Part shown: in pieces, positions 45,295 through 56,989 of the stretch
Layout of the letters: each line of letters starts with the position of its first letter
Position numbering within the stretch: position 1 is the first letter of the stretch
Source: Oenanthe sinensis
Taxonomy: Eukaryota > Streptophyta > Magnoliopsida > Apiales > Apiaceae
Direction of reading: 5' to 3'
Length of the DNA: 64,000 nt
NCBI GenBank assembly: GCA_028671895.1
Contig: CM053802.1
Span: 18,855,631-18,919,630 of the forward strand
The notes under the pieces: model-generated
Databases searched by the model: none
Seen by the model: the letters and a program-made list of their open reading frames with translations, nothing else
Told to the model about the DNA's origin: nothing
Made by a program: the position numbers and the translations under genes

Positions 45295-47575
45295 ATGTCT
45301 TCCTCTAATATCGTTAGTGACCATATTGTTTCATCTCCTCCAAGAGATGATGATGTCGATAGTGGTAGGAACCCTGGGAAGAGGCCATTGTATGAAGGTG
45401 AGTCTAGTGACCGACCTTTTAAGAAACCCTTAATTGGAGATGAAGAAGAATTGAATCTTGACCATCTGAAAATTCCTGATAAAAGTGTTGAGGCTTTAAA
45501 AGGCTTTGAATTCTTGGAAGAGATGCCTACCATGCCTAACCCTGAGTTTAGCCCTCGCACAGTAGAACAAAGAATGAAAATTGTTGCAGATACTTATGTT
45601 CAAGGTCGTAGGTTGGTCCATGATAACCCCTCGTATTTTCATCTTAGTGTATATAATGTTGCTCCCGTAGATGCAAAGTTGTTGAAGAGGTGTTTCGACT
45701 TCTCAAATGGGTATAGTTATCAAATTCATTAAGGTTGAGAAAGAGTTTGGATGATGCCCGACTTTGGGGTTCAGGGAGTCCTCATGTTTTATTTTAAATT
45801 TGGGCTTCAATCTCCTATGCATCCCTTCCACGCGTATATATACAAGCATCTAGGTTGTGGTTTGGCTCAGTTATCACCCAATTCCTTCGTGTAGGTTTCT
45901 GGCTCAGTTTCTGGATTTATAGCTGGATTTTCAGCTTATCGGGCAAAATATAGCGAAGGTCTAGTGTATTTCTATAGTAGACCTGGAAGGTCGAAGTTAG
46001 CGGTTACCAAGTCCTCGAATGCGGGATTTCATGCCAAGTGGTTGTTTTTTCATTGGCCCGACCTCGAGTTACTTGAGCCTTTCAGCGATGTGGCTTTTGA
46101 GAAAATTGATTATCTGAACCGTTTAGAACCATATGACCGGGACTTCTTAGATCGTTTTTATGGCTCAGACTCGCTATATGGCTATAAAAAATTTCTGACC
46201 TGTCTTTCTTAGCTCGTTATAACTGTGAGTCAATTTTGTTGTCTTGTTTTCTAATTTCTTCTTTATCTGAGCTTCTTTTGATGTATGTTTCCTTCCTTCT
46301 GCATTATTTTTTCTTTTGTAGTGGGCGGTCTTTCGTTGCAGGAGATTTTGGAACATGGAGTTCAAATAGAAATGAAGAAAGTTGCTCTTGCTTTATTGAA
46401 GAAATCGACCGGAGGTCGTGGTGATGGTCCTAGTCGAGCGAACTCTATTCCAGAGGTCATGAGTGTGAAGGAGACTTCTGCTACTAGGGTTGTCGATGTT
46501 GAAGATATTTGAGAACTCAAATGAAAGAAAGTAGAAAAAGATGGTCATTCACGACGTCATTCTTCTCGTTGAATGGGCTGAAGGTGCTCATGCTATTTTT
46601 CCTTACTCTGCTGACGGCTCTCACTCAAACTGATCATCTGGTTACTTGTCACCGATCATTCAGTCCCGACCTCGAATTTTAATGGAAGTTGAGCCAAACG
46701 AGCGTTTGTGCTTTGGAAATCATCCACCTATTCAGACTCTCCAAAATTTTAAGTTGCCACAAGATGATAACAACTACATAGGTCATTCTCGAGCGGATAT
46801 TGCCAGTTTAGCTTGTGCCCGAATTGGTCGAGTAAGTTGTTCTATGTTTTATTCATGGTCTTTTTTTCGATATAGCTAGTTTATTATGTGGTACTTACCG
46901 TATTTGTTACCTCTATGTAAGCTATGTCTGATTATGTTAGAATTATTGATGCTTATGAGGCGAAGGGCGACGTTGGTCAGTTGGAAAAAACTTGAATGAT
47001 ACCAAGAGTGCTCTTGCTCAAGCTGAGAGAAAGGTAGCTAATTTGGTTGTTTTCAACCGCGTTAACCCTGACTAAGAATCAGGCTGAGCAAAAGTTGGTG
47101 GATGCCAAGGCCGTTTTTGACTCTGAGGTTAAGACACTTAAAGATTTAGTGATCGAGCTAGAAGGTCAGATAAAAGGCGTGCAAAAGGATCTTGATGATA
47201 CTAAGTCATCCTACATGCAACTGGAGGCTAAATACCAAACTCTTCATGAGACGAATGTTCGTCTGAATGATCGAATTGATGCTTTGCAAGAGGAGGTCGA
47301 CAAATGCGCGGCTGACATGGCTGCTACTATAAAGGAAGGCTATATGAGTCTCCATACTTGCCTAACGGCCTCGGGGATCGATCTTACCGGTCATTCCTTC
47401 GAAGACTTTTGTGCGGATTTGGAGCTCGAGGATGGCGACGATGAACCTGTGAAAGAAAGTAATGAACAGAGTTAGACGCCTGCTGATACTGAAGTGATGG
47501 ATCCTGCTCAAGATGCTCATACTGATGGCCAGCCTTTGCCAGTAAATGAATCAGATAAGGTGGGGGATTCCCCGT
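45295..47575 (+). pseudogene. 'Putative gypsy type transposon' ORF (antisense ORF of Tat element), broken
   Basis: It starts at the ATG at 45295 (MSSSNIVSDHIV) and stays open to 45732. It resumes in other frames with LMFYFKFGLQSPMHPF, FYSRPGRSKLAV and NAGFHAKWLFFHWPDLELL (45964-46212), the signature of the plant 'putative gypsy type transposon' domain. After a possible intron or frameshift a coiled-coil segment follows (47047-47475, AEQKLVDAKAVFDSEVKTLK and more) and an acidic C-terminus to about 47575. Several stops separate the parts; some gaps may be introns (for example near 46213-46320, ending ttttgtag). Its function in these elements is unknown. Confidence 0.75.
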
Positions 47576-48229
47576 GATATTGTGTAACTGTTGGATATTG
47601 TTTTATGTTTTATTTTGAATGGTTTTATGCTTCTGATTGGATTATTGATGTTTGGTCGATGTTGACCTTTGGATAATATGTGGTCATTGTAGACCTTGGA
47701 TGTTTTGGATAATATTTTGGTCGTTACAAAAAATGCATGCATACTATTTATGGAAAGGCAACTTGTAGTAAATTGCGAAAAACTTAGACGAGCCATGGAC
47801 AATATCGAAAGTAAATAGTATTAGCAATAAATGAAGTTATCAGAGATAAACAGTGTTAGTTTTGAAAAAAAAAGTTTTAAACGCATTAAGAAAATGTGCC
47901 GCATTATTATGTGAATAGCTTTAAGTTATCAAAAGGTAGTTGTAAATGAGCAGAAAAGACAGGATAATAAGCATACAAAAAAATATAAAATGAGAAGGAA
48001 AAGAATTTAACAAAATTATAGCATTCAGTAAAAGGAAGATTTATTACAAGATTTGATCGGGGTATTTTAATACCCTACGTTAGATCCTGACTATTGGGCC
48101 TTGATTGAGACATAAATTAAAATGGCGTAAGTGCCTTGATTTTAAATTATGTGGACTTATAACATGTCCTGGTTCGTGATTACTGAAAGAACTTTTTGAG
48201 ATGTGTCACATTTCATGTATTTTTAATGA

Positions 48230-49857
48230 TCGTACCATTGAGTTAGGTGAATTCATAGGTTCCTAGTCGAACGACCTTGGTGATTTTATAAGGACCTTCC
48301 CGCGGAGTCTTAAGCTTGCCCGAATCTGTTGGCATTGAGGTTGCAGATTCTCTCATGATAAGGTCATTGACTTGAAAGCCTTTTGAGACAACCTTTTTGT
48401 TGTAATATTGGGCCACTTTGTTTTGATAAGTTTGGGCTCGCTATAAAGCTTCTTATCTGATCTTCTCGAGGAGGTCGTTGTCGAGTTGGAGACCTTTCAA
48501 CGAAGAAATTGGATCAAATAACTCGATCCTGGCCGTATTCATGCTAATCTCACCGGGCACGACGACCTTTGTTCCATACGCCATTCGGAAAGGTGTTTCT
48601 CTCGTAGCTGTGCTTGGAGTAGTCGTGTATGCCCATAAAATGTTAGGGAGTTCATCAATCCAGCTTCTTGGGGCATCTTGTACTCATTTTTTTAGGCCTT
48701 GGAGTAAGATCATGTTAGTAACCTCGACCTGTGCATTGGATTGTGGGTAGGCTACTGAAGCTCAAAGATGTTTGATGTTAAGTTCTTATAGGGTTTTTCA
48801 AAGTCTTCTCCGATGAATTGAGTACCGTTATCCGTTACCATAGCCCGTGGAACTGCAAAGCGAAAGATAATGAATTCCATAAAAAATTCTATCATGCTTT
48901 GCTCTCCAATCCGTGCAAAAGGTTTTTCCTCGACCCATTTGGTCGCATAGTCGATGACGACTACTAGATACTTCAATTAATTTCAGTCTTTGGGGAGCGG
49001 TCCCATTATGTCGATTCCCCACATGAAAAATAGAAATGTGATTTGTATGGAAGATAGTTCAATGTGTGGTCGATGACCGACAGAGCTGTTGAGTTGGCAT
49101 GATCGACATTTCTTGACATAGTCTTCACAGTCTCTTCTGAGAGTTGGCTAGAATAAGCCTTGTCTGATGATTTTATAAGCCAGGTTTTTGGCACCTAGAT
49201 GGTCACCGCAAATGCAGTGTGAATTTCGATCAGGGCCTGCTGAGCTTCCTCAGAATTTAGACAAAGTAGCATGGCTTTTGTTAATGCTCGTCGATATAAC
49301 TTCTCATTGTGTACAGAGTAATTTTGAACTCGATAAGAGATAGATCGAGCTCGTTGTTTGTCATCAGGGACTTTATCATGAAATATGTAATCCAAAAAGG
49401 GAGCACGTCAATCCTCTAAATTATTGATCACAAACGTCGAGTGAACTATTGTGGATGGAATGTCGAGCTCGTCCAGGTAGATAGGTTCCTTTTCCGGGCT
49501 GATTTTAGATGACACTAGTTTAGCCAAGGAATCTGCACATTGATTTTCTGCTCGATAGATGTTTGTGAGTGTCTAGGATGTGAATTTATTTAGTGAAGTA
49601 AGCACCAAGGAAAGATACCAGGTCATGCGAGCATCGTGGGTTTTGAAATCACCCTTAACTTACTTCACCACCAGCTGAGAATCACTGAATATATCTATAT
49701 TGGCGATTGCGAGCTCTCGTGTGAGCTTGAGTCTTGCTAAGATAGCTTCATACTCAGCTTCATTATTGGTTGCCTGAAAGTTAAAGCGAAGTGCCAACTG
49801 GGTCTTGAAGCTCTCAGGGCTTAATATGATGACACATATCTTTCTAGTGCCAAATGA
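48230..49857 (-). pseudogene. gypsy pol remnant: RNase H and integrase
   Basis: From high to low coordinates the minus strand shows an RNase H stretch (ALRFNFQATNNEAEYEAILA, then IDIFSDSQLVV; 49866-49660), a linker, a zinc-binding/H2C2-like area (49395-49006), the integrase core (KYLVVVIDYATKWVEEKPFA, VTDNGTQFIGEDFE; 48976-48752) and a C-terminal part reading back to about 48230 (YGTKVVVPGEIS; YNKKVVSKGFQVNDLIMRES). These are typical of Tat-lineage Ty3/gypsy elements. Many frameshifts and stops make it inactive. Reverse transcriptase and gag are absent. Confidence 0.85.
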
Positions 49858-50135
49858 TGAGTACAAATATTTAGAGATTATTTAGATATTGTAAATAAGG
49901 ATATTTGTACTCAAGAGGTTCAACTTTATATTTCTTTATTTAATTTCCCCCCTCTTCCTTGTGGGAGAAAGGATCTTATTTATAGTGGTTACAAGAGGGT
50001 CCCATTCTTGGATAACAAGTAAAATATCCCTATTGGGTTTTGTGGACCTTTATATGATTGTGTTGGCTATTTGTTATTTTATTTGGATATGACCTTACAA
50101 AATTAAATATTATCTCTGTGGGCTATGACCCAACA
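49858..50135 (-). repeat. LTR (278 bp) of the gypsy element
   Basis: On the minus strand it begins TGTTGGGTCATAGCCCACAG and ends AAATATTTGTACTCA, with TG...CA borders. The last 110 bp or so recur at 44825-44935. It is joined at 49857 to RNase H coding sequence rather than to a primer-binding site, which indicates an internal deletion. Confidence 0.75.
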
Positions 50136-50175
50136 TATGCTATCTTAATTGCAAATATACCATCCTTCTTAAAAT

Positions 50176-50520
50176 TCATCCTACTTCGTCAATCATGGCG
50201 TTAAGATATACTTCGTAAATCATGAAGATGCAAATGATGTGAGTTATTATCAATAGACTGTGTGTAATAGACTGTGTGTATAGCTGTGAATTAGGATCAT
50301 GAAATTGTGATGTGGTTGGATCTATAGGATGCGGATTCGCGGTTGTAAATCTAGTGTTAAGAACATGATTTGACATTGTAGCAGTATTGCCTAAGACAAC
50401 ATTTGTATAAGAATAATGTGTAGTGTTTCGATGTAAATTGTGAGACATTCAAGATGAAGAACCCTAGAAATTGAGCGATACATACACATTCAACGATACA
50501 AACAGATTCAACGATTTACA
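50176..50520 (-). other. Short low-complexity minus-strand ORF, unrecognised
   Basis: A 90-codon frame (50176-50448) starts MSHNLHRNTTHYSY and is rich in Asn, Thr and His. I see no domain. It may be the N-terminus of a transposon-associated protein similar in style to that at 43642. The following T-rich repeat (50690-50945) is shared with 17800 and 20235. Confidence 0.25.
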
Positions 50521-51010
50521 CATAGATGGCGATCGATTCACAGAGACAAAGATTTGGGTTAATTAAATTCAATTGTTTTTAGTTGTTTTCAGATTTCTTT
50601 ATGTTGATTTTTATTGCTTTTATAAAGTTACTTTGGGTGCATATAATTGTTTTGTGTAATTTAAATGGGTTGAAATTAGTTAATTTTGGTTGGATGTAGG
50701 TTGCATTTGATTTAACTTATACTACTTGTTAAACAACATATTATGTAACCAAAAGTGATTATTACTATATTTTAAAGTTGCATTTGTTGATCTCCGTTTG
50801 CAAATATAGTTGCAAAATTGTAAATCATATTTTTACAAAAAAATTAAGAAAAAGTTATTTTTGCAATTTTTTTAAAAAAATTGCATTTTTGAAAAATAAT
50901 TTAAAAAAAGTTAGTATTTTTGCAAAAAAATCTTTTACCCTTACGTATTTTTGAAAACCCCCCTTAATTTTAACCAATAAATTTAATATACTATATAATT
51001 AACATAATAA

Positions 51011-51222
51011 TTTGGATTGTTTGGGATGCCATCAATTTCATTTTTAATTTCAAGAATATTTGTATTCATTTTGTTAAGCAATCTGGAAACAAAGTGGCTA
51101 ATTGTTTAGCTTATTTATTTATTTTTTAACCTGGTTGCATGGTCAGTTCGGAGTTTATCTCGAGTCTCTTTCAAATTATTAATGGAAACTGCTTTAAATT
51201 TGTCAAAAACATAGTCCCGCTT
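51011..51222 (+). pseudogene. LINE RNase H-like (RVT_3) fragment
   Basis: One frame reads DAINFIFNFKNICIHFVKQS, then GNKVANCLAYLFIF, a stop, and PGCMVSSEFISSLFQ. The 'HFVK-SGNKVA--LA' pattern followed by a short Trp/Pro-rich tail is typical of the C-terminal RNase H-like domain of plant LINEs. Only this end is present and it contains a stop. Confidence 0.6.
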
Positions 51223-51479
51223 GTCTTTTTTATAGGGCATTGCACGCATCTCTAAATCTAAATAAAAAAAGTTTTATTTAATATTTTTTAATAATTTTTT
51301 TGAATTAAAGGATTTTAAAAATACTTTTATTCAGAAAAAGAATTATTAAAAAATATTAATTAGATTCTTTTTATTAAGATTTATAATTACGTGTAATTAA
51401 TCATTAATCAAACTTAGGTCGATAGAAATAATAAATAATTATTTAGCAAAAGAAATTAATTAATTAAGTGAGTGTATAA

Positions 51480-52129
51480 TATAAAAAGCAAGTGTAACAA
51501 CCTTTCCCTCCTTTCCGTTCTAGTGAGAGAAAGTTTAAAGTTATAGAGAGAGAAAGAGCGAGTCCTACTCTCTCTTCCACTCCATTAAACAATAATAATA
51601 CATACAAATATACACACACTTCTATAAGTATATAATTGTAGAGAGAAAAACAATGCTACTTCTTTGACTCAGCTCAGCCTAGCCGGCAAGCCGACTTCTC
51701 CATCTCTATATCTCCATACTTGTAAAATTGTAATATAATATTATATATTATATTATATGAATGTGTGTGTGTGTATAATTTATTTATATATATGATTTGT
51801 GTAAGCGCGTACAAGGGGGTCAAAAGTAACAAAGAAAGCTGAATTCTTTGTTTAACTACTAAGCTTTATTAATAATAGAGCTGTCAAAGATCAAATCTTT
51901 AACTCACCTTTGTTCATCTTCTGAGGTATTACTAATTACCCATTGATCTGCTTTTGTTTTTCTTGATTTTTATGCTTTAAGTTTGTAAATCTTGCTTAGA
52001 TTTGTTAATTATTTGACGGGTTGTTTGTGATTAGTTTGATTAAGAGAGTATGATTATCAAGTTTTGTTAGTGTTAGTGATTTATAGATAGATACATATTT
52101 CAAGATTGTAAAGTTGGGATTTTTTTGGT
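51480..52129 (+). promoter_or_regulatory. Promoter/5' UTR region of the CDK-like kinase gene
   Basis: The region just upstream of the kinase start has pyrimidine-rich and CTCTCT/GAGAGA tracts (about 51530-51600) and a T-rich leader, typical of plant 5' UTRs. A possible 5' UTR intron could start at gtattacta (51926). The exact transcription start is not determinable from sequence. Confidence 0.4.
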
Positions 52130-55100
52130 ATGGGGTGTGTTTGTGGTAAGCCTTCTGTTGAGGAAGGTAGGGGTGGGGGTGGGGGTGGGGGTTCGAAAGT
52201 AGTGAATAAAGGGGTATCAGTAGTTGTGTCTAGAGGGAATTCTGGGAAGAGGGTGGAGAGTTTTAGAGGTAAAGATAGGAAGGATAATGGTGATGTGAGA
52301 GTTGGTAGTCTTGATAGTAATAAGAAGAATAATAGTTCGAGAAGGGTGCGCGATGAGCAGTCTGAGAAGAAAAAGAATCAAATTGTTGATCCGAGAAGTA
52401 TTGTGAATGCTACTGAGGGGGAATTGATTGCAGCTGGTTGGCCTTCTTGGCTTGCCGCAGTTGCTGCTGAATCTATCAAGGGATGGATTCCACGTCGAGC
52501 TGATACTTTTGAGAAACTTGAGAAGGTATCTTTTTTATCCTACTGTGCTTGTCGTGTGATACAGACTTATCTGAATCATGGATGTAATCTGGAAACTTTC
52601 TCTTTTGCCATTTTTCTTGGAGTTGATTAGTGTTATGAAGATCTGTAACTTACATTTCTCAGAAATTTGAAAAAAACTTTCTTTTCTTGGGGAAAAACAA
52701 AATAGAACATTGTCCATATTCATGAAAGTTTAGCATACTGATTATTAAATGCTTTTTAAATTTTTACTCGATAACTAGACTCTTATTTTACACTTATGGG
52801 CTTCTGTGGATGAATATGCATAGGTAATTACAGCATAGAGAAGTCACTATCATATAGTAGCTTCTAAGATTATTGTAGGACTGCTTTCTTCAGATTGCTC
52901 TATATATCCATACTTATACGATTCTGCTTCGAACTTTGTCCTTTTTGTATTCTACTCGTAATTTTCTTTTTCACGTAAATGCCGGTTTTTTTCTCTTCAA
53001 AAGTAAGGGCTAGTAAAACCTTGATTCTGTTTCTTAAGCCCTCTCCTATTTCTTTTGACCTTTGGTGCAAATAAACTTTGTGCAACTCAGTATCAGTAAT
53101 TCAGTTATATGTTGAGTTTAAGTTTATGATATATATTTATTTTTTTGGCAGATTGGCCAAGGCACTTATAGTAGTGTGTACAAGGCTCGTGATCTAATAC
53201 ATAAGAAAGTCGTTGCTCTAAAAAGAGTGCGGTTTGATAATTTAGATCGTGAAAGTGTCAAGTTTATGGCCAGGGAAATCCTTATTTTACGGAGGCTGGA
53301 TCATCCCAATATTATTAAACTGCAAGGATTAGTCACTTCGCGGACATCTTCCAGTTTGTACCTTGTTTTTGAGTACATGGAACATGATCTTACAGGACTT
53401 GCATCCCTTCCCGGTGTAAAGTTTACAGAACCACAGGTACTCTTCTAGTAATTCTCTCCTATCTTATCTTTTGCTTGATTTATCTTGTGTGTCAGTAAAT
53501 TAAACTTCTATTATCATGTTAATATATTTTTAAGTAATAATTGTAAAAGAAAATCCGGTATGGCCTTGGTCTCAGTTACCTATAAGATAGCACAGATGGC
53601 CGGCAAATGAAAGCACACTTTTCATAGCTTCCCTTTTTATTTTTCAGTTTTTGAGTTTGTTCATCTAAGTAGTTTAGATAATGTATTATGTTTGTAGGTT
53701 AAATGCTACATGCAGCAACTTCTAAGTGGGCTTGATCATTGCCACAGTCATGGTGTTCTGCATCGTGACATAAAGGGTTCAAATCTCTTAATAGATGATA
53801 ATGGCATTCTGAAAATTGCGGATTTTGGCTTAGCAAGCTTTTTTGAGCACCATCAGAGTGCACCATTAACAAGTCATGTTGTGACTCTTTGGTATCGACC
53901 ACCAGAACTATTGCTTGGAGCCACCTATTATGGTGTTGCAGTTGATCTTTGGAGTAGTGGTTGCATTCTTGGTGAACTGTATGCCGGCAAGCCTATCATG
54001 CCAGGAAGAACAGAGGTATGTTGCTTTATTATTTCTATCATGTCATGATGTAGTCTCCATCAGGCTAGGAGTCGAGAACATAGAGATTCTTACTTCTACG
54101 TAGTAGTAGTAGTAAGAAACTGCATACTCTAGCTGGAGCTATATATGAAGTAAATCAATCCAATTGAAACACAGAGAAGAATTGTTAGTATGTTTGTACT
54201 TTGTACTATAAGTCCTCTATTTAAAAATGGAGTGTAATTTATTAGTGGTTGAATGCTGCATGAGGGTTTTATATAAGGCATTTTTCCTTAAATATTTAAT
54301 TAAAAATAGTTCATCCTAGCTGGAAGTTATATGGCTTCAACTTGACTTTGTAGTTGTCCTAGCTTACACTACTTGCAAAACTTGTAAGTAGGGCGTTGTG
54401 GTTCTAGGTGTTGGAAATCTGTACCATGCTGCTTATGACAATGTCTTACAGTATTCAATCATCGAGCTTCATTTCCTGTGCTTTAAGCTGAATAGTGTAC
54501 TTATATTACCGGTGTCCAGTACTAGCATTAAAAATTATGAATTGGTTATAACTGAAGGAATTTTTCACCTCTATTATAGGTGGAGCAATTGCATAAAATA
54601 TTTAAACTTTGTGGCTCACCATCTGAGGATTATTGGAAAAAGTCCAAGCTCCACAAATCAACAGTATTCAGGCCTACACAACCCTATAAGAGACGTCTAG
54701 CTGAAACGTTTAATGATTTTCCCGATGCTGCCGTGGGGCTTATGGAGACCTTACTTGCAATAGATCCTGCTCATAGAGGAACTGCAGCTTTTGCACTTGA
54801 GAGTGAGGCAAGTACCTCTTTGTTGTCTGTTTTTCTCTCTTATGTGTTATTCAAAGTAAGGATGAACCTCCTGTACATATTTGCTTAATGTCTTGTGATA
54901 TTTTAAGCAGCTGACCCATTTAATGCGTATTCTGGCAGTTCTTTACAATAAAACCACATGCTTGTGATCCTACAAGTTTGCCCAAATATCCTCCCAGCAA
55001 AGAGATTGATGCAAAACTGCGTGATGAAGAAGCACGAAGGTGTGTTGCCTTGAATTAAGCATCATTTACTTGAGAATCAGTTTATTTTTTCTGCTTGTCC

Positions 55101-55620
55101 AACAACTCGTCTCTTGTTCAAAAGTTAAACAGATCTTGAGAATGAGTTGCTTATAAATATATTACATTGTTTTCTTCCGTTTTCTGGTACAAGCTTGAAA
55201 GTATGTCAGCATCTGCCAAGTGTGGAACATACTTGATAAAATGGACTGAGGATGTAATATAAACATTTATTTGGCATGTATGGTCCCAGGTCCAAGACTG
55301 GGATATTGTTTACTATTTACTGACTTGCAAGCTAGGTTTTCATAGTTATTAAGAGTAATTCCGTCTCCCCTCTATTGTTCCAGTAGAGTTTGTACAACAT
55401 TGTTAGTTTTAGTAATGCATTACCAATTTACCATCCATATTTGTCTTTACAATGCTATAATGATTTTCTTTTAGGCAAAGAGCAGGACTTGAGGGCCAAA
55501 AGGTGGACCGAGAAATGAGAGGATCGAAAGGGTCTCGGGCTATTCCAGCCCCTGATGCTAATGCCGAGTTAACCACATCAATGCAGGTACATAAAACATG
55601 GGTTTTTTCTTCATACATAC

Positions 55621-55670
<50 letters not shown>

Positions 55671-55693
55671 TCAGTATACTGTGAGCTGTAGTA

Positions 55694-55773
<80 letters not shown>

Positions 55774-56885
55774 TCAGTATACTGTGAGCTGTAGTAAAAA
55801 TTGGAGTAATATACATGATAAATTTGAAAAACGTGGGGTGTAGAAGCTTAATATATCTAGAAGAGAGCCTTCTAGCGATACATGTTATATGCCCCGTACA
55901 AGGGACTACAGGTTTCCATCCAACAGATTAGGAAACCAAGCTTAATGTTTGGCTAAAAAGATAACAGGAACTTGCTGGTTTTTTTAATAATCTCTCACAT
56001 ATATTATTCCTTTTGGTATATATTTTTCTCCTTTGTATAGCAGTGAGAGTGAATTGCTAATCTTCTTGACACCACAGAAAAGAGGACGCTCGAATCCAAA
56101 AACCCGAAGTGAGCAATTCAACCGCCACAAGGATGAAGTTTCTTCTGGTTTTCCTATTGATCCACCTAGACCTTCTCAAGTTCTGAAAGAAGTTAGAAAA
56201 GAACAGATGGAACAACCTCCAAATCGAGTTTCATATTCAGGGCCATTGGTTCCGGGTGTTGGATTGACAAAGGCTGCAAAGAAATACGACGACGTCTCTA
56301 TTGTTTCAACCAGGACCAACTTATCCTTATTATCTGGATTAGTAGCATCAAGGACATTGATGAGGGAAGATGCCCGAGATAAATACTTCCCCTCACATCA
56401 ATTAGCAGCAGATCGAGCGGGTAGGGTATCAGAATCATTTGACAAATTGGGGAGTTTGAGGAATCAAGAAATGCAGCTTCAAACCCAGGGAATCACTAGT
56501 TCCCGTCAGATGGAGAATTTAAGAGGCAGCACGAAAGAATCAATTCTGGTGAGTTTCATGACAAAACTCTCTAAACTTTGTGATAAAAAAATGTATGATA
56601 TTAACTTTCTGAAATGTTATTTAACACTTATTCTCTTTCTTGTTTTATTGAAATATTTTCTAGAATGGTCAGGGGTTCAAGGGAAAGGGAAACAAGATCC
56701 ATTTCTCTGGTCCCTTGCTTGTTCCATCAAACAATGTTGATCAGATGCTCAAAGATCATGACCGCCAGATTCAGGAAGCAGCTCGACGAGCAAGAATTGA
56801 GAAGACGAGAGTCAGTAATGTTCAACGGCAAGGACCACAAGTAACACCTAATCCAATGTATGTCGCTAATCACGGAGCTAGGTAA
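52130..56885 (+). CDS. CDK-like Ser/Thr protein kinase (IBS1/At1g54610 group)
   Basis: Eight exons: 52130-52525, 53152-53436, 53698-54015, 54580-54807, 54939-55039, 55475-55586, 56078-56548 and 56664-56885, encoding 710 aa. The N-terminus MGCVCGKPS is a predicted N-myristoylation site (Gly2) with palmitoylatable Cys3/Cys5, so membrane attachment is expected. A Gly run and basic region follow. The kinase domain spans about 127-412: glycine loop GQGTYSSVY, Lys about 156 (VVALKRV), catalytic Asp about 251 (HRDIKGSN), DFG about 269 and WYRPPELLLG. The Lys-Arg-rich C-terminal tail contains FSGPLLVPS, typical of this plant CDK-like group, which includes IBS1. The helix that is PSTAIRE in CDKs reads ESVKFMAREI. 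All introns are GT-AG except intron 4 (54808-54938), which starts GCAAGT; only this junction keeps the conserved ALESEFF reading. An AATAAA lies at 56982. It looks functional; the substrate is unknown. Confidence 0.95.
55612..55802. repeat. Compound TA/CA microsatellite and 32-bp direct repeat in kinase intron 6
   Basis: (TA)n and (CA)n runs at 55619-55668 are followed by tattcagtatactgtgagct (55668-55699), a second (TA)n run (55699-55770) and an identical copy of the 32-bp segment (55771-55802). It lies inside the intron between exons 6 and 7. Confidence 0.9.
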
Positions 56886-56989
56886 TCGAGTTATGTGCAA
56901 GGAGAGAGAGTGAAGCAGCTCTCCCCTGTTAAGGTAGTAGATCCATGTATAGTACTGTGCATATTAAATTTATTCAAATTGAATAAAAG

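Larger units (their letters stand above)
44825..50135 (-). mobile_element. Rearranged Ty3/gypsy (Tat-lineage) element with antisense ORF
   Basis: Read on the minus strand: a complete-looking LTR (50135-49858, TGTTGGGTCATAGCCC to TTTGTACTCA), then RNase H and integrase remnants (49857 to about 48230), then an ORF in the opposite orientation (45295-47575), then a truncated LTR (about 44935-44825) that shares the last 110 bp of the first. Extra antisense ORFs between pol and the 3' LTR are known from Tat-lineage plant gypsy elements. gag, protease and reverse transcriptase are missing, with the LTR fused directly to the middle of RNase H. The outer flanks do not form a TSD, so the copy is rearranged. 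Confidence 0.75.

Noticed and set aside
55409..55816. Minus-strand ORF over kinase exon 6 and the TA/CA microsatellite
   Set aside because: Low-complexity Ile/Tyr/Val-Cys strings come from translating the microsatellite; the real gene is on the plus strand.
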